In this document: one piece after another, positions 53,299-62,739 of the stretch
Numbering within the stretch: the first letter of the stretch is position 1
How the letters are laid out: the number at the start of each line of letters is the position of its first letter
Program-made: the position numbers and the translations under genes
The notes under the pieces: model-generated
Databases searched by the model: none
Seen by the model: only the letters and a program-made list of their open reading frames with translations
Told to the model about the DNA's origin: nothing
Source: an uncultured Butyrivibrio sp.
GTDB taxonomy: Bacteria > Bacillota > Clostridia > Lachnospirales > Lachnospiraceae
Direction: 5' to 3'
Assembly (NCBI GenBank): GCA_946536145.1
Contig: CAMNEA010000006.1
Coordinates: forward strand, 1-64,000
Length of the DNA stretch: 64,000 nt

Positions 53299-54831
53299 AT
53301 GAGAAAGGCGATTTTGGCTTTATTTGTAACCATGTTTTTTGTGCTGGCATTTGACAGGCTCCCGGTCAGTGCTGCCAATATTGTTGAAAACAAGACAGAA
53401 GCCGATATAACCTGGACATTCTACGACAACGGGCTTCTTGATCTGAGACAGGCCTACAACAAGAATACCGGTAAAACTCTTACCTTTGGCAAGTATAAAT
53501 CCAGGGTAAAATCAGTTGTAATCCAGCCCGGCGTCGAGAAGATCCCCTACGATACCTTTACCGGATACACCAATTTAAAGAGTGTCAGAATGTCTGACTC
53601 AGTCCATGAGATCGGTGATTTTTCAGGGTGCACCAGTTTAAAGAGTATAACGTTTCCGGACTCTGTCAATAAAATGGGCAACTTCACAGGGTGTACTTCC
53701 CTAAAGAGCGTAACCCTGTCCAAATCCCTTCTGAAAATCGGCAATTTCACAAACTGCAAGAGTCTGACGAGCATAACCATACCTCTTTCAGCTCATAAAA
53801 TCGGCGACTTCTCGGGGTGCTCTTCTCTGACTGGCATAACTATTCCGAACTCAGTTGAAAAGATGGGTAATTTCACAGGATGTACTTCCCTAAAGAAGGT
53901 AACCATGTCCAACTCCATAGTAAAGATGGGGGATTTCTCCGGATGTACTTCACTTACCTCTATCAACATCCCTCTATCTGTTCATGAGGTAGGAAGTTTC
54001 TCAGGATGCACGAGCCTTAAGACGATTTCGATTCCGCTTTCAGTCTCCAAGATCACAGATTTCTCAGGATGCACCCGTCTTAAGAACGTGACACTTCCTA
54101 ATGCTCTTTGTGATGAAATAATTGCAGACGGTTCCATTTTTAATAAATTCATTGATACGCCCTGGCTTAACAACAGGTATGACAGTGACACGATAATCCA
54201 GGGCATGCGCAAAACAGACCCAACTTATGGCATTGTCAGAAACAAAGGAACCACTATTAAGGATGCCGCAACCGGCTATAAATATTTAGTAATCTCTGAC
54301 AAGAGCAGCTCTCCCACTGTAAGCTTTAAGGCAGCTTCGTCCAAGGCTTCGGCCATCACCATCCCTGATTCTTTCAGGATAAGCGGCATCACCTACAAAG
54401 TAACTGAGGTAAACGCAAAAGCTCTGAAAAACAACAAAAAGGTAAAAACTGTCAAACTTGGAAAGAACATTTCAAAGATACGAAGCGAAGCTTTTTACGG
54501 TTGCACCAATCTCACCGAAATAAAGATGGATGCAAAGCTTACGGAAATCGAATCCTTTGCCTTATATGGCTGCACATCCCTGACGGAGCTCACATTGCCG
54601 TCAAAGACATCGAAACTTGGAGAGAAGTTTGCCGGAAACTGCAAAAAAATGAAGACGCTTACCGTTAAATCTACCGCGATGACCAAACAGACCCTTTCAG
54701 ATAATGCCTTTTCAAAAACAGGCGTAACAGTAAAGGTCAAAGTTCCAAGTGGCAAGGTCAGCTCCTATACTTCTCTTTTCCGTAAAAAGGGACTTTCCAA
54801 AAAAGTCAAGGTTCAGGCCACAGGTAAATAA
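53299..54831 (+). CDS. secreted leucine-rich repeat protein (BspA-like, 21-residue period)
   Basis: The ATG at 53299 follows GGAGG; an upstream in-frame extension does not. The 510-residue protein has a signal peptide (to about residue 26) and then about eight leucine-rich repeats in which GDFSGCTSLKSITFPDSV recurs at exact 21-residue spacing (residues 106, 127, 148, 169, 190, 211, 232, 253). BspA-type repeats are normally about 23 residues. A second set of ordinary repeats occupies about 375-470. Such proteins mediate surface contact. The C-terminus is basic and lacks a sorting signal or other anchor, so it is probably secreted or retained by charge. Confidence 0.9.
   Translation: MRKAILALFVTMFFVLAFDRLPVSAANIVENKTEADITWTFYDNGLLDLRQAYNKNTGKTLTFGKYKSRVKSVVIQPGVEKIPYDTFTGYTNLKSVRMSDSVHEIGDFSGCTSLKSITFPDSVNKMGNFTGCTSLKSVTLSKSLLKIGNFTNCKSLTSITIPLSAHKIGDFSGCSSLTGITIPNSVEKMGNFTGCTSLKKVTMSNSIVKMGDFSGCTSLTSINIPLSVHEVGSFSGCTSLKTISIPLSVSKITDFSGCTRLKNVTLPNALCDEIIADGSIFNKFIDTPWLNNRYDSDTIIQGMRKTDPTYGIVRNKGTTIKDAATGYKYLVISDKSSSPTVSFKAASSKASAITIPDSFRISGITYKVTEVNAKALKNNKKVKTVKLGKNISKIRSEAFYGCTNLTEIKMDAKLTEIESFALYGCTSLTELTLPSKTSKLGEKFAGNCKKMKTLTVKSTAMTKQTLSDNAFSKTGVTVKVKVPSGKVSSYTSLFRKKGLSKKVKVQATGK
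53614..54099 (+). repeat. 63-bp tandem repeats coding the leucine-rich region
   Basis: Imperfect tandem units of 63 bases in frame, each coding a 21-residue (G-D/N-F-S/T-G-C) leucine-rich unit, about eight copies with no indels between them. Confidence 0.8.
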
Positions 54832-54844
54832 CAACGTCATTATT

Positions 54845-54915
54845 AAAGGAGGCTCCTCCATCTATTCTGTACCGGCTTAAGCACCGTATACAACATAGAT
54901 GGAGGAGCCCCTTTT
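54845..54915. terminator. terminator between convergent genes
   Basis: 21-base arms (54845-54865 and 54895-54915) with one mismatch, then a T-run on the plus strand. It ends the repeat-protein gene and may serve the convergent SH3b gene. Confidence 0.85.
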
Positions 54916-54947
54916 TAATTATTCATATAAAGCTTTTTGTCAGTTGC

Positions 54948-56492
54948 TCAATCCTTGTCATTAAGATCAAGGAACTCAAACTCTGAATCAAGGTCATATA
55001 CATCAGACACAATATTTCTTGGTTTGCGCCTTGCACCCTCTCTGGATGCACCGCCCTCCTCAGAATTCCTGTAGGATGAACGTCTTACCTGTCTGTCATC
55101 GTCCTCTTCGCTTCTCCTGGTCTGTCTTACAGGTCTGTCTTCTGTGGAACGTCTTACAGGTCTTTCCTCTGTCTGACGTCTTGCTCCTCTGTCCTCGGTA
55201 GCACGTCTTGCACTTCTGTTGTCATCATCGTACTCAGAAGCAGGTCTCTTATTCCTTACAGGTCTCTCCTCGAATTCCTCATCTCTTCTGGTCTGTCTCT
55301 GAGGTCTTGCTGCGCGATCAGCCTCTTCTCTTGAAGGCTTTACTGTGCGCTCCTCTGAAACAGGTCTCTTGGCTCTCGGTGCAGGCTCTTCCTCCTCGTC
55401 ATCGCGGGCTCTCTTTCTTGCAGGCTTGGAATAACGATCGTACTCCTCTTCTTCGTCTACATCCTCGTAATATGACTCGCGAAGCTTAAGTGCAAGAAGG
55501 ATCATTCCAACTACAAGTGCTGCAATTACAACTGCAAGAATAACAAGTACGGTCTTGTAGGTATTGTTGGTCTTGGTAAGATTGCCAACCTCATCGCTGC
55601 TCTTGGCTGCCTCAATAAGCTCATTGACCTTAACTCTGTAACCACCTACGTTGTCATACAGATACCAGATTCCGTTACCTGAATCATCTGTTGAATAAAC
55701 AAGTGAATATGTGCCATCTCCGGCTTCGCTTGTAGTAGCTGAGCCTGAGTCAGAACCTGATTCCTCGCTGCCCTCCTGCTCTTCTTCGCCTTCTGATGCC
55801 TCGCCTTCGCCGCCTTCAGGAGCTTCGCCTTCTGCGTTCTCGCCGCCCTCAGAACCATCTGAAGGTGCTGCATCACCGAGCTCAAGGAGATCGCCTCTTA
55901 TGAATCCGGTCTTGTTGCTGCTTCCGAAAGTAACCTGATACCAGGTCTTGTTATCTGAACCTGTTGCCTCACCGGTAACAGTTACTGTATCGCCCTTGGA
56001 TACCTTGCCGACAGAATCATATCCGGTTCCTGCGCCCTGTCTTACATTGGCGCTGTCTGTTGTGATAGTTGCAGATTTGGGATCAACAGTTGTAACTGTA
56101 GTTGCAGGAAGTGAAGCTGCAGCCGCATTTGACTCTGTTGTATTTGACTTGGTAGTCGTTGCAACCTCTGAAGATGCGGATGAACCACCTTTTTTGTCCA
56201 CCAGATCACTTCTTACATAACCAAAATCTGTCTTGTTGACGCGGATCTTGTACCAGGTATAGCCTGAAGCATCTGATGCCTCATCAACTATTTCCACTGT
56301 GTCTCCGCTCTTAAGGCTTGATACCTGTGACGCCGTTGTACTTGCAGATGATCTTACCTTAACATTAGCAGATGAAACTGTTCCTGTTGTCTCTGTATAG
56401 GCAAAAGACATAACTCCTGCCGATACAAATAAAGCTCCCGAAACAACCACGGAAAGTCCCAATGAAATAAGCCTCTTTCCAAGATTTTTCAT
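54948..56492 (-). CDS. membrane protein with two extracellular SH3b domains and an arginine-rich cytoplasmic tail
   Basis: The 514-residue protein has a signal or anchor helix (about 10-30), SH3b domains at about 36-100 (SSANVKVRSSASTTASQVSS) and 140-205 (DSANVRQGAGTGYDSVGKVS), an acidic Gly/Glu/Ser linker, a membrane helix (313-335) and a disordered tail (340-514). The tail is packed with RPVR, ARR and RRSTED-like units and ends in an acidic patch. SH3b domains bind peptidoglycan. The gene starts 2 bases after the purD stop with its ribosome site inside purD, so it is translationally coupled to purine synthesis. The tail might bind nucleic acid or phospholipid; that is inference. Confidence 0.85.
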   Translation of the reverse strand: MKNLGKRLISLGLSVVVSGALFVSAGVMSFAYTETTGTVSSANVKVRSSASTTASQVSSLKSGDTVEIVDEASDASGYTWYKIRVNKTDFGYVRSDLVDKKGGSSASSEVATTTKSNTTESNAAAASLPATTVTTVDPKSATITTDSANVRQGAGTGYDSVGKVSKGDTVTVTGEATGSDNKTWYQVTFGSSNKTGFIRGDLLELGDAAPSDGSEGGENAEGEAPEGGEGEASEGEEEQEGSEESGSDSGSATTSEAGDGTYSLVYSTDDSGNGIWYLYDNVGGYRVKVNELIEAAKSSDEVGNLTKTNNTYKTVLVILAVVIAALVVGMILLALKLRESYYEDVDEEEEYDRYSKPARKRARDDEEEEPAPRAKRPVSEERTVKPSREEADRAARPQRQTRRDEEFEERPVRNKRPASEYDDDNRSARRATEDRGARRQTEERPVRRSTEDRPVRQTRRSEEDDDRQVRRSSYRNSEEGGASREGARRKPRNIVSDVYDLDSEFEFLDLNDKD

Positions 56493-56494
56493 TT

Positions 56495-57772
56495 TTACTC
56501 CTCCATTTCCTCAATTGCCTTGCCAATATCATGGCGCATGTACTTATTCTCAAAGTTGACCCACTCAGTTGCTTCGTAGGCCTTTCTGCGTGCCTCTTTA
56601 AGTGTGTCGCCCTTAGCAGTTATTCCAAGCACTCTTCCGCCATTGGTGACAATTCCCTCCGGCGTCTTTTTTGTGCCTGCGTGAAAACAATAGTATCCAT
56701 CTTTTCCCTTGAAATTGTCAAGTCCTGTTATCAGCTTGCCCTTCTCATAGCTGAGCGGATAGCCGTCACTTGCAAGGACAACACATACTGTCGCCTTGTC
56801 CTCAAACTCAAGTTCAAAATCCTCGAGTGTTCCGTCTATGCATGCGTCACAGACATCAATTATATCAGACTTAAGTCTCGGAAGCACTACCTGGGCCTCC
56901 GGATCACCAAATCTTGCATTGTACTCAAGAACCTTGGGTCCGTCCTCAGTAAGCATAAGTCCAAAGAAAATAACTCCTTTAAACTCTCTTCCCTCTTTTG
57001 CCATAGCCTCAACGGTTCTGCCATAGATGTTCTCTCTGCAGAACTTGTCGACTTCCTCTGTATAGAAGGGGCTTGGTGAAAAGTTGCCCATTCCGCCTGT
57101 ATTAAGGCCGGTGTCTCCGTCTCCTGCCCTCTTGTGATCCTGGGCACTTGACATGAGCTTGTAGGTCTTGCCGTCGACAAAAGACAGCACTGAGACCTCG
57201 CGGCCTGTCATAAATTCTTCGATGACCATCTTACTGCCTGCATCTCCGAACTTTTTATCCTGCATTATCTGCTTAACTCCGGCGAGAGCCTCTTCCTTGT
57301 CATTGCAGATCAGCACGCCCTTACCAAGAGCCAGGCCGTCTGCCTTGAGAACAATCGGAAATTTGCTGCTCTCCAAATATTTAATGGCATCATCAGCGTT
57401 ATCAAATGTCTCGTAGGTCGCTGTCGGGATGCCGTACTTTTTCATAAGATCCTTGGAAAAAGCCTTGCTGCCCTCAAGAATTGCAGCGTTCTTCCTCGGT
57501 CCGAAGACTCTGAGTCCCTCCGCTTCAAAGGCATCTACAATACCGCCTACAAGCGGATCGTCCATACCCACAATCGTGAGGTCGATCTCTTTTTCCCTGG
57601 CAAATGCCACCAGTTTATCAAACTCCATGGGAGTTATGGGAACGCATTCAGCAAGCTCAGCAATGCCGCCGTTGCCCGGTGCACAATAAATTTTGTCTAC
57701 CCTGCTGCTCCTGGAAACGGCCTCGGCAATAGCATGCTCCCTGCCGCCTCCTCCAACAATCAAAACTTTCAT
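56495..57772 (-). CDS. purD: phosphoribosylamine-glycine ligase
   Basis: The 425-residue enzyme has an N-terminal VLIVGGGGREHAIAEA, an ATP-grasp core (ADGLALGKGVLICNDKEEA, EEFMTGREVSVLSFVDG, EYNARFGDPEAQVVLPRL) and the usual C-terminal domain. It makes glycinamide ribonucleotide, step 2 of purine synthesis. It overlaps purN by 4 bases and is followed after 2 bases by the SH3b gene. It is in the operon purE-purM-purN-purD-SH3b. Confidence 0.97.
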   Translation of the reverse strand: MKVLIVGGGGREHAIAEAVSRSSRVDKIYCAPGNGGIAELAECVPITPMEFDKLVAFAREKEIDLTIVGMDDPLVGGIVDAFEAEGLRVFGPRKNAAILEGSKAFSKDLMKKYGIPTATYETFDNADDAIKYLESSKFPIVLKADGLALGKGVLICNDKEEALAGVKQIMQDKKFGDAGSKMVIEEFMTGREVSVLSFVDGKTYKLMSSAQDHKRAGDGDTGLNTGGMGNFSPSPFYTEEVDKFCRENIYGRTVEAMAKEGREFKGVIFFGLMLTEDGPKVLEYNARFGDPEAQVVLPRLKSDIIDVCDACIDGTLEDFELEFEDKATVCVVLASDGYPLSYEKGKLITGLDNFKGKDGYYCFHAGTKKTPEGIVTNGGRVLGITAKGDTLKEARRKAYEATEWVNFENKYMRHDIGKAIEEMEE

Positions 57773-58437
57773 CTTCCCTCTTCTCCTGTGATCCCCGGCA
57801 GAATATCACTGTCATATCCAGCCACAATAACTTTGTTACCGTCTACACTGACCTTCCCCTGCGCAATAAGATCGATTGCCATGGGAAGCAGTTTCCACTC
57901 CGCCTCTTCCATAATGCGCCTCTGAAGGCTCTCAGGCGTATCATCATCTCTCACCATTACAGGCTTTTGAAGAATAATAGGCCCTGTATCCGTGCCCTCG
58001 TCCACAAAGTGAACGGTAGCTCCCGATACCCTTGCGCCCCTCTCAAGCACCTTCTTGTGAACACCCAGACCATAATAACCTGTTCCACAGAAAGATGGAA
58101 TAAGAGATGGATGGATATTGATTATCCTGTTCCTAAATGCCCTTACTACGCTCTCAGGAATGACCACAAGACATCCCGCAAGTACAATAAGATCCGGATC
58201 CGCCTCTTTTAAAAGCTGCAAAAGGGCTATATTGAAATCATCCCTTGTCGCATAATCTTTTGGACTGATGCAGGCTGTAGGTATCCCCGCCGTCCTGGCT
58301 CTCTCCAGAGCATAGGCTCCGGGGTTATTGCTGTATACCATACATATCTGCGTATTTCTTATTGTCCCGTTTTTAATTCCATCAATGATAGCCTGGAGGT
58401 TGGTCCCGCCTCCTGACACCAGAACAGCTATTCTCAT
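57769..58437 (-). CDS. purN: phosphoribosylglycinamide formyltransferase
   Basis: The 222-residue enzyme has the folate-dependent formyltransferase layout: VLVSGGGTNLQAIIDG for phosphate binding, the catalytic NIHPSLIPSFCGTGYYG (Asn-His) and VHFVDEGTDTGPIILQ (Asp). It catalyses step 3 of purine synthesis using 10-formyl-THF. It is slightly longer than E. coli PurN and carries FCGTGYYG in place of FPGxxA. It overlaps both neighbours by 4 bases. Confidence 0.96.
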   Translation of the reverse strand: MRIAVLVSGGGTNLQAIIDGIKNGTIRNTQICMVYSNNPGAYALERARTAGIPTACISPKDYATRDDFNIALLQLLKEADPDLIVLAGCLVVIPESVVRAFRNRIINIHPSLIPSFCGTGYYGLGVHKKVLERGARVSGATVHFVDEGTDTGPIILQKPVMVRDDDTPESLQRRIMEEAEWKLLPMAIDLIAQGKVSVDGNKVIVAGYDSDILPGITGEEGR

Positions 58438-59465
58438 ATCAGATCTACACCCTTTTCACCGGCTTTAACGTTTCCAACTACAAATGCCCTGTCACCTGCT
58501 GCCTCTATAGCTCTTATCGCAGCATCAGCATCGGAAGGATCAAAAGCAAGAACCATTCCAAGGCCCATATTGTAGGTATTGTACATCATCCGCTCTTCTA
58601 TGCCGCCCTTTTGCTGCATGAGCTTAAAGATCGCCGGCACCTCATAGCTGTCCTTCCTGACGACAGCTCTCATCCCATCGGGAAGCATCCTCGGGATGTT
58701 CTCATAGAAGCCGCCGCCCGTGATGTGGCTTGCTCCCTTTACCCTGATCCCTGCAGATTTGAGGGACTTCATCATCTTTACATATATTCTTGTAGGAGTA
58801 AGAAGGCACTCCCCAAGCGTCATACCAAGTTCGTCGTAGTAGGTATTAAGGCTTTCAACGGTCATGTCAAATACCTTGCGCACAAGAGAGAATCCATTGG
58901 AATGGACGCCGCTTGAAGCGACACCTATCAGCACATCGCCATCAGCAATAGTGCTGCCGTCGATCATGTCCTTCCTGTCGACAACTCCCACTGTAAATCC
59001 TGCTACATCATACTCATCCTCAGGCATGAGCCCAGGATGCTCTGCGGTCTCGCCGCCAATAAGCGCACAGTCCGACTGCTTGCAGCCATCAGCCACACCC
59101 TTGACGATCTGTGCAATCTTGTCAGGTTCATTCCTGCCACATGCTATATAATCCAGGAAAAAGAGCGGCTCGCCGCCTGCGCAGGCAACGTCGTTGACAC
59201 ACATTGCCACAGCATCTATTCCTATTGTATCGTGCTTATCAAGTAAAAACGCAAGTTTGATCTTGGTTCCGACTCCGTCGGTTCCGGACAAAAGTACCGG
59301 GTCCTCCATGTCCTTGATCCCCTTCATGGAGAAGGCTCCCGAAAACCCTCCAAGACCTCCGAGTACCTCGGGTCTCATGGTCTCCTTAACATACCCCTTT
59401 ATCAGTTCCACTGACTTATATCCGGCCTCTATATCAACGCCGGCTGTCTTGTAATCCAGTGCCAT
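58434..59465 (-). CDS. purM: phosphoribosylformylglycinamidine cyclo-ligase
   Basis: The 343-residue AIR synthetase has the typical GGFSGAFSMKG, LLSGTDGVGTKIKLAFLLDKHDTIGIDAVAMCVNDV (in part) and LIGGETAEHPGLMPEDEYDVAGF motifs of the PurM ATP site. It closes the imidazole ring to give AIR (step 5). It starts 50 bases after purE and overlaps purN by 4 bases. Length is normal. Confidence 0.97.
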   Translation of the reverse strand: MALDYKTAGVDIEAGYKSVELIKGYVKETMRPEVLGGLGGFSGAFSMKGIKDMEDPVLLSGTDGVGTKIKLAFLLDKHDTIGIDAVAMCVNDVACAGGEPLFFLDYIACGRNEPDKIAQIVKGVADGCKQSDCALIGGETAEHPGLMPEDEYDVAGFTVGVVDRKDMIDGSTIADGDVLIGVASSGVHSNGFSLVRKVFDMTVESLNTYYDELGMTLGECLLTPTRIYVKMMKSLKSAGIRVKGASHITGGGFYENIPRMLPDGMRAVVRKDSYEVPAIFKLMQQKGGIEERMMYNTYNMGLGMVLAFDPSDADAAIRAIEAAGDRAFVVGNVKAGEKGVDLI

Positions 59466-59515
59466 CCTCTCTCCCTTCGCATAAACAATGTAGTGACAGG
59501 TAACTTACCAATATC

Positions 59516-60016
59516 TTAATAGTTCTTATAGCCTACTTCCTGAAGTCTCTCATCCTTCTCTACAACTGCTTCCTTTAAGGATCTGCTGTACTCCTTGAGT
59601 TTTGCAAGCAGCTCATCATCACCTGTTGCCAGTATCTTGGCAGCAAGGAGCGCCGCGTTTGCTCCTCCGTTTATCGCCACGGTCGCCACAGGAATTCCTG
59701 TTGGCATCTGGACTATGCTGTAAAGAGAGTCCCTTCCGCCAAGCGATGTGGTGTGCATAGGTATACCAATGACAGGCAGCGGAAAAATAGCCGCGCACAT
59801 TCCCGGCAGATGAGCTGCCATTCCTGCACCTGCTATGATAACCTTAAATCCCTTCTCCTCTGCGCTTTTTGCATATTCAAAAAACTCATCGGGCTCTCTG
59901 TGCGCCGAGATAATACGCATCTCATAGCTTATCCCAAGCTGCTCCAGAATATCTGCCGCCTTACTCATCACGGGCATATCCGAATCACTGCCCATCACAA
60001 TCCCAACCTGTGCCAT
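59516..60016 (-). CDS. purE: 5-(carboxyamino)imidazole ribonucleotide mutase
   Basis: The 166-residue class I PurE has VGIVMGSDSDMPVMSKA, SAHREPDEFFEYA and AGAGMAAHLPGMCAA with the conserved catalytic His. It converts N5-CAIR to CAIR. PurK is not present in the window. It leads the purEMND transcript. The 100-base leader is A/T-rich and shows no purine riboswitch; a weak TGTTATTAT near 60057-60065 could be an extended -10. Confidence 0.96.
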   Translation of the reverse strand: MAQVGIVMGSDSDMPVMSKAADILEQLGISYEMRIISAHREPDEFFEYAKSAEEKGFKVIIAGAGMAAHLPGMCAAIFPLPVIGIPMHTTSLGGRDSLYSIVQMPTGIPVATVAINGGANAALLAAKILATGDDELLAKLKEYSRSLKEAVVEKDERLQEVGYKNY

Positions 60017-60115
60017 ACTCTCTCCTCATTTTAATATTCTATATCTTGACAGTCGTATAATAACACAATACAAAATATTGTGCCACATTTTTTACAAAAA
60101 ATTTAACATTTAAAA

Positions 60116-62218
60116 TTATGCTTCATCAAGCGGTATATTAAGCTCCTCCGTGCCAGGAAGAACAAACCTTCCGTCCTTTATCACAGTCACGAAGCTGCCG
60201 TCCTGCCTGACCGCCCTGATCTCCCCAAGTTCGTCGTAGGGAATCGTAATATCGGTGTGGCAAAAGAAATATGCCTTGTCGGGATCGGTCTTTCTATTAA
60301 TAGAAACCTCATTGTCCCTGGCAACTATAGCCTTGCCATCCGGGTTGTATGTACAGTTGTCCTCTTCCTGTGAATAGCAGGTGTCGCCGACAGCAAAGTG
60401 CGGTCCTGTCTTTTCCGCGATCAGGATGGGGAGCTTCTCCTCAATTCCGTACTTCCTCGCAACCACATACGCAAGCGTGTTGGTGCCTATCGCAAACTCT
60501 CCTATCGGAAGAGTCCTGTGTCCAAAGAGGATGTTGTCGTTTATATACTTTTTGTTCTCTTCCTCAGATTCAAAATTGGAACAGCTGTAGTCGGTGATCA
60601 TGCCGTCCTTAAACTTTATTTCAAGGTTCTTAAAGAAGAGCCCCTCGAGGAATACTCCTGTCACATGAAGCGTTCCTTCAGTTCCTGTCAGTCTGGGTGA
60701 GGTGAACACCTCTCCAACGGGGATGTTGACATCTGCCACACAGTTCTCAAAGTTCGTCTGGCTGCTCCTGTCATCAAGCTCGTGCAGCATGACCTTCATG
60801 CTTGTGTGATTCTCGCCCATTCCGGTTATGAGACAGTAGGAAGCCTCATCCAGGGCATCGACGATTTTTTGCTGTATCCTCTGATATAACTTGTAGTCCA
60901 GAGTGTTGATCTTTACTATCTCGTCAAATATCTGCGCGTAGTTCTCACCTATCTCCGGCACAGGGAAAGAGATTATGGTAAAGCTCCTCTCTTTTCCTAT
61001 AATATATTCATTCTGAATAAGAGATGCCTGCACCTTGTAGTCGCTGACCATCTTCTTCTGGGCTTTGTCAAATTTGAGTGCCATGGCATCGGTTGCAGGT
61101 GAAAAGGGCTTCTCGCCAAACACTTCTATGACAGCAGGTCCGCCAAAGAGCTTTGCTTCTTTTTTGTACTTTTCTCCGGCTGCCCGCACCGCTTCAAGTC
61201 TCCTGCTGACAAGAGCCTTGTCCAGTATCAGCGCGTCATCATCCTTGTGGTCATAGTCAAACTGCCTGTTGGGAACGGCTCCGTAGTATCCGGATCTCCT
61301 TGCACTTCCTCCCATGAAGAAACCTGACATAACCGCCCTGTAGATCGTGGTTTTAAGGCCGATCTTTTCAAAATTCTCAACTGCTTTCCTGACAATCCTC
61401 TCAAATCCGAGCTGGTAGATGATCGATACTGTCTTTTTGATAGTTATGTCCTTGCCGGTCATCTCAAAGCCGATGCGGTAGCCTTCGGTAAATGTCTCCG
61501 CCAGTCTGTCTATGTCCTTCTGAGGCAGGCTGTTTAAATACTGCGCAGCCCCAAGCTCGTTTTCCGATATATACTCCCCGAACCTGTAGAGATAGCGAAG
61601 GTCTGTAAGATCGCTGTTCATGATTATATCTCTTGCAAAAGAGACATCCGGGTCGACGATCGACGCAAACCTTGCCACTCTCTCCTGCTCTGCGTAGTCG
61701 CTGTAAAACCAGTACAGGATCTTCCGAAGTTCATCAAAAGAAGGAATGCCGGCTGCCTGATCCGCTGAAGCAAATACTCCGTACACCTCAAGGAACAGCT
61801 CAAGCCTTATCACGATCTCTTCAATGTTGCCCTCATAAGCAAAGCCAATAAGCGATCTAATCTCGAAGTAAAGAGATGATAAGAGCCTCCCATAGTCCCT
61901 GCCCAGTTTGTCTGACGCAAAAGACGGATTGCCATAACTTACTGCGTAGTTCTCCGGAAGGATATCGCTGTAGAGTTCCTCATTCTTACCCTTTAGTTCC
62001 TCCCAGGATGCATCTGAAAGTCTTCCCTCCACAGCCTCATCAAGGATTCCAAGTATTGTAAGGAGAAACCTTGAGACACTCTTAAAGTAGTCATCAAATT
62101 CCTTCGCCTTGAGTTTTTCTTCGCCGATCTGTCTGATCCTCTCCTCGCAGAATGAGAGTCTCTGCTTCACAACATCTGCGCCTGTCTCAAATTCAAAATA
62201 TAGTTCGTCACCGTTCAT
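60116..62218 (-). CDS. M29-like aminopeptidase with long N-terminal extension
   Basis: The 700-residue protein has a C-terminal aminopeptidase T/PepS-type region (about 380-700) with metal-site text CVADVNIPVGEVFTSPRL, ILFGHRTLPIGEFAIGTNTL and AEKTGPHFAVGDTCYSQEED, and CHTDITIPYDEL. M29 enzymes are about 410 residues; the extra N-terminal half is helical and polar without known motif (ENELGAAQYLNSLPQKDID). It likely releases N-terminal amino acids from peptides in the cytoplasm. It begins 1 base after the small membrane gene, in the pyrE transcript. Confidence 0.88.
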   Translation of the reverse strand: MNGDELYFEFETGADVVKQRLSFCEERIRQIGEEKLKAKEFDDYFKSVSRFLLTILGILDEAVEGRLSDASWEELKGKNEELYSDILPENYAVSYGNPSFASDKLGRDYGRLLSSLYFEIRSLIGFAYEGNIEEIVIRLELFLEVYGVFASADQAAGIPSFDELRKILYWFYSDYAEQERVARFASIVDPDVSFARDIIMNSDLTDLRYLYRFGEYISENELGAAQYLNSLPQKDIDRLAETFTEGYRIGFEMTGKDITIKKTVSIIYQLGFERIVRKAVENFEKIGLKTTIYRAVMSGFFMGGSARRSGYYGAVPNRQFDYDHKDDDALILDKALVSRRLEAVRAAGEKYKKEAKLFGGPAVIEVFGEKPFSPATDAMALKFDKAQKKMVSDYKVQASLIQNEYIIGKERSFTIISFPVPEIGENYAQIFDEIVKINTLDYKLYQRIQQKIVDALDEASYCLITGMGENHTSMKVMLHELDDRSSQTNFENCVADVNIPVGEVFTSPRLTGTEGTLHVTGVFLEGLFFKNLEIKFKDGMITDYSCSNFESEEENKKYINDNILFGHRTLPIGEFAIGTNTLAYVVARKYGIEEKLPILIAEKTGPHFAVGDTCYSQEEDNCTYNPDGKAIVARDNEVSINRKTDPDKAYFFCHTDITIPYDELGEIRAVRQDGSFVTVIKDGRFVLPGTEELNIPLDEA

Positions 62219-62219
62219 A

Positions 62220-62561
62220 TCAGCTAAGTCCCATCACTAAAATTACAATTACAAATATTATTGACAAAGAATTGAGAATTATCCCGAGATTGGGAAATAA
62301 CTTAAAAATATCCCGTTCAAATCTTGACTGTATTCCGAGAACAATTCCCACAACAGAAAAAACTGCCGCCAGCATTGCCGCTGCGGCATATTTCACCTGG
62401 GCCTGCCCGCCGTCCCTGTATGTAAAAAAGACGGCACACCCCAGGGTCACCACTGATATGCACCCGAGAATGGCTGACATTACGCCTTTCTCGGGATGCC
62501 TGTTGTCTGTAAACATGTACCGGTCTCTGACCGGTTCAAACTTTCTTATCTTAATCCTCAT
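62220..62561 (-). CDS. small membrane protein, DUF6142-like
   Basis: The 113-residue protein has a hydrophilic start (MRIKIRKFEPVRDRYMFTDN) and three predicted helices (about 25-45, 58-75 and 88-110) with sequence GVMSAILGCISVVTLGCAVF. I associate such proteins with the clostridial DUF6142 group with low certainty. It lies 10 bases after the 50-residue microprotein gene and 1 base before the aminopeptidase gene, so it is cotranscribed with pyrE. Function is unknown. Confidence 0.72.
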   Translation of the reverse strand: MRIKIRKFEPVRDRYMFTDNRHPEKGVMSAILGCISVVTLGCAVFFTYRDGGQAQVKYAAAAMLAAVFSVVGIVLGIQSRFERDIFKLFPNLGIILNSLSIIFVIVILVMGLS

Positions 62562-62571
62562 GAGTGCCTTC

Positions 62572-62724
62572 TTAAAAAACTATATGCCTTCTGCTGGAGA
62601 GTAGCTTGCCTCCGCTGACAATAAGAAGGACTCCCATCGCTATGCCTGCGACTATGGAGATAACTCCAAATGCAATACTGAGCGCGCCGGATACTCCAAG
62701 CTGTTTGTATACTTTCTCTTCCAT
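62572..62724 (-). CDS. 50-residue single-span membrane microprotein
   Basis: The minus-strand frame from ATG 62724 reads MEEKVYKQLGVSGALSIAFG then VISIVAGIAMGVLLIVSGGK and ends LLSSRRHIVF. It has a short acidic start, a single long or bent glycine-rich helix and a basic end, giving an inside-positive topology at the C-terminus. An AGGGGG site lies upstream with longer than usual spacing. It sits between pyrE and the DUF6142-like gene with short gaps, which supports expression. No family is recognised. Confidence 0.7.
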   Translation of the reverse strand: MEEKVYKQLGVSGALSIAFGVISIVAGIAMGVLLIVSGGKLLSSRRHIVF

Positions 62725-62739
62725 TGAAATAATACCCCC

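Noticed and set aside
60017..60115. Purine riboswitch before purE
   Set aside because: The leader is under 100 bases and A/T-rich, with none of the conserved three-way-junction bases.
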